From assembly GCA_009923965.1 (NCBI GenBank), contig RFSL01000060.1:1-6210 (forward strand): a DNA stretch of 6,210 bases, in the 5' to 3' direction. Below are positions 4,592 to 6,210 of this stretch, in pieces. The notes beneath the pieces were generated by a model. That model saw only the letters and a program-made list of their open reading frames with translations. It did not search any database and was not told the origin of the DNA. Within the stretch, counting starts at the first letter, position 1. Every line of letters starts with the position of its first letter. The translations under genes and the position numbers were made by a program. The DNA is from Flavobacteriia bacterium (GTDB lineage Bacteria; Bacteroidota; Bacteroidia; Flavobacteriales_D; Crocinitomicaceae).

Positions 4592-6210
4592 TTAATTTTT
4601 AATAAACTTCTTAGTTACCGAAGTTCCGTTTGACGAAATAGTAACATAATATAAACCATTATTAAAAGAAGCAGATTGAATTGTTGTTTGATTCTTTCCA
4701 AGTGGCAAGAAACCTAAATTTTGAGTTGCTACAACCTTACCTGATAAATCCGTAACTTGAATGCTTACCTCTGAAGGATTTGCAATATTCATTTCAAGGT
4801 TTACACTTGATGAACTTGGATTTGGAAAAATTGAAACCCCAGAAATTTCAGTTGAAGTCTCATGAATACCAATTGTAGGATCAAAATTTAAACGAACTAC
4901 AGGAGTAGATGTTGTATAATACCAAGTAGCATCTAACATATCTAAAAAGAAAGAAGTTTGTGGTTCAGATATTCCAGCATATGAAATTTCCAACCCTGCT
5001 CCAAATGCTCCAACTACTGCCAAGTATGTTTTTCCTGCTTCAAGATTCACAAGATCATTTAATTCCATCACCAAGTTTGTATTTAAATTTGCAGTTGCAA
5101 CAATGAGTACAGCTGATTCAGTTATATAGACAGGATCTGCTGCTGCTGGATCCATCCAATAAAGTTTAGCATAAATTTCTGTTCCTACTACAGTTCCATT
5201 TGCGCCACCTAACAAGCGTACATTAATTGCTTTGCATGTTTGATTTTGAACAATATCAAATAGATTTCCAGCTTCATATCCATCTGGATCATTGTTTTGT
5301 GAGCCAGAATAACTATTTGCAGCTGTTGTCCCTTTATCTCGCGCGTAAATATAATCTGTTATTGCAAATGAAATGTTACTAATTGCATTATTTGATGGTA
5401 AATCATCAATAGAATCAGAAGTTATTGCACTTGTCACAACAACATTTCCAATAGTTGAAGCAGGTGTAAATGGAGTTGTAATATCCAAAGTTGCAGTATC
5501 TAAAGATGCTATATTTGCTGAAGCACTTGTTCCAGAATATGTCCCTGAAGTTACGTTATAACTGACATTTGATTGGTTGTTTACACCACCATTAAATACT
5601 TTTGCAGAAAAATCAATTGGTGCAATTTGAGTAAGTGGAATCTGATAGTAATTTAATCCTACTGAACCCCAAGTTGAACTTGTAACAGATAAATCATTCG
5701 TAGAGTTAGTTACAATTTTAACATCGTCGATGTACCATCCATATGCAATCCAAACATTTGCGTTAGTTGCTGATGCAGGATAGTTTGTTGTCCAACTAAA
5801 ACGAATATAAATTGGAGCAGGATTTGCTGACAAAATATTTCCTAAATTTATAGTTTTTGTATCAGGATTTGGGTATGCAGCACCCCCACTTGCAGAAAGC
5901 ACTGTTTTATCTAAATTATCACCAATTGTAATCCATGTTGTTCCATCTGTAGACATTTGAATCTCTTGTAAATCATTAAATCGAGCTCCATATTGTCTAA
6001 AGGTCAAAGAAACTTGATTTGAACCGCCTAAAGAAACAATATCAATTGGTTGTGCTGTTGTCATTGTATAAGTTACACCTAATGCTTGGTCGCCATTTGA
6101 AGCATTACCATTTGATAATTCCGCATTATTTCCTCCAGAACCACCAGTAGCACTAATTCCTGCAGTTGACCACCAACCTTGAGAAGTACTGTTGATATTC
6201 CACCCAAAAT
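4592..6210 (-). CDS. T9SS-exported multidomain protein, N-terminus beyond window edge
   Basis: The frame stays open through the right edge, giving 538 visible residues plus a partial codon. The internal ATG at 6064 is not the start, because 48 further in-frame codons of matching domain sequence lie upstream of it (GWWSTAG, NGDQALGVTYT). Numbering from the edge, residues 1 to about 166 form a beta-sandwich, MAM/galactose-binding-like region (VSLTFRQYGARFNDLQEI, STDGTTWITIG, YIRFSW, GWYIDDVKIV) of the type common in T9SS cargo. Residues about 175-283 look like a CARDB/Ig-like module. Residues about 288-448 form another beta-rich module with one Cys (CKAINVRLLGG, EAGKTYLAVVG). The last 81 residues are a T9SS sorting domain. 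I see no catalytic motif in the visible part; a peptidase or other catalytic domain could lie upstream, outside the window. It ends at a strong terminator. Confidence 0.92.
   Translation of the reverse strand, partial: FGWNINSTSQGWWSTAGISATGGSGGNNAELSNGNASNGDQALGVTYTMTTAQPIDIVSLGGSNQVSLTFRQYGARFNDLQEIQMSTDGTTWITIGDNLDKTVLSASGGAAYPNPDTKTINLGNILSANPAPIYIRFSWTTNYPASATNANVWIAYGWYIDDVKIVTNSTNDLSVTSSTWGSVGLNYYQIPLTQIAPIDFSAKVFNGGVNNQSNVSYNVTSGTYSGTSASANIASLDTATLDITTPFTPASTIGNVVVTSAITSDSIDDLPSNNAISNISFAITDYIYARDKGTTAANSYSGSQNNDPDGYEAGNLFDIVQNQTCKAINVRLLGGANGTVVGTEIYAKLYWMDPAAADPVYITESAVLIVATANLNTNLVMELNDLVNLEAGKTYLAVVGAFGAGLEISYAGISEPQTSFFLDMLDATWYYTTSTPVVRLNFDPTIGIHETSTEISGVSIFPNPSSSSVNLEMNIANPSEVSIQVTDLSGKVVATQNLGFLPLGKNQTTIQSASFNNGLYYVTISSNGTSVTKKFIKN
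4595..4837 (-). other. T9SS type A C-terminal sorting domain (right-edge protein)
   Basis: These 81 residues start VSIFPNPSSSSVNLEM, contain VTDLSGKVVATQNL and NNGLYYVTI, and end TKKFIKN. This is the TIGR04183 layout and closely parallels the domain of the delta-60 protein in order and ending. Confidence 0.95.

Noticed and set aside
5373..5561. Plus-strand open frame of 62 codons
   Set aside because: It is antisense within the CARDB-like region of the T9SS protein, with no start signal or family match.
4592..6064. Treating the ATG at 6064 as the true start of the right-edge T9SS protein
   Set aside because: The frame continues without a stop for 48 codons to the window edge with sequence typical of the same beta domain, and no signal peptide follows that ATG.

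Overview
This AT-rich 6.2 kb window reads as chromosomal DNA of a Bacteroidota bacterium, most likely a flavobacterium-like lineage. The main evidence is two secreted proteins that end in type IX secretion system (T9SS) type A C-terminal sorting domains. A DUF4476 protein, a lipoprotein with a Bacteroidota-style surface-export motif and a candidate TAnnTTTG -7 element agree with this. Tandem GCMxPxACNxNP cysteine repeats are, from memory, common in Fluviicola/Crocinitomicaceae-type genomes, but the family placement is inference.

Layout from left to right. Bases 1-828 (minus strand) hold a TIGR01777/YfcH-type NAD(P)-dependent epimerase whose C-terminus runs off the left edge. It starts 3 bp after the stop of a small lipoprotein gene (832-1086, minus), so the two probably form an operon. 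Bases 1162-2997 (minus) encode a 611-residue secreted protein: signal peptide, seven delta-60 repeats that could form a closed beta-propeller, two 53-residue six-cysteine units, and a T9SS sorting domain. A 137 bp divergent spacer separates it from a plus-strand gene at 3135-4097, an exported DUF4476 protein with Thr/Ser-rich linkers. Six bases after that stop lies the stop of the convergent yqaA-type membrane protein gene (4104-4538, minus). Upstream of yqaA is a clear rho-independent terminator for the last gene, a large T9SS-exported protein (4592 to beyond 6210, minus) that enters from the right edge without its start.

The theme is the cell envelope: two T9SS cargo proteins, one lipoprotein, one exported DUF4476 protein and one inner-membrane protein. 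Apart from the lipoprotein-epimerase pair, nothing shows that the genes work as one pathway. No tRNA, rRNA, CRISPR array, transposase, integrase, phage gene or recognisable defence system was seen, and I do not see strong evidence for a wholly new system. The points most worth a second look are the two six-cysteine units with identical spacing, the seven-repeat propeller architecture, the inverted repeat beside the start of the delta-60 gene, and the terminator sitting 12 nt from the yqaA start. No gene-free stretch exceeds 137 bases.
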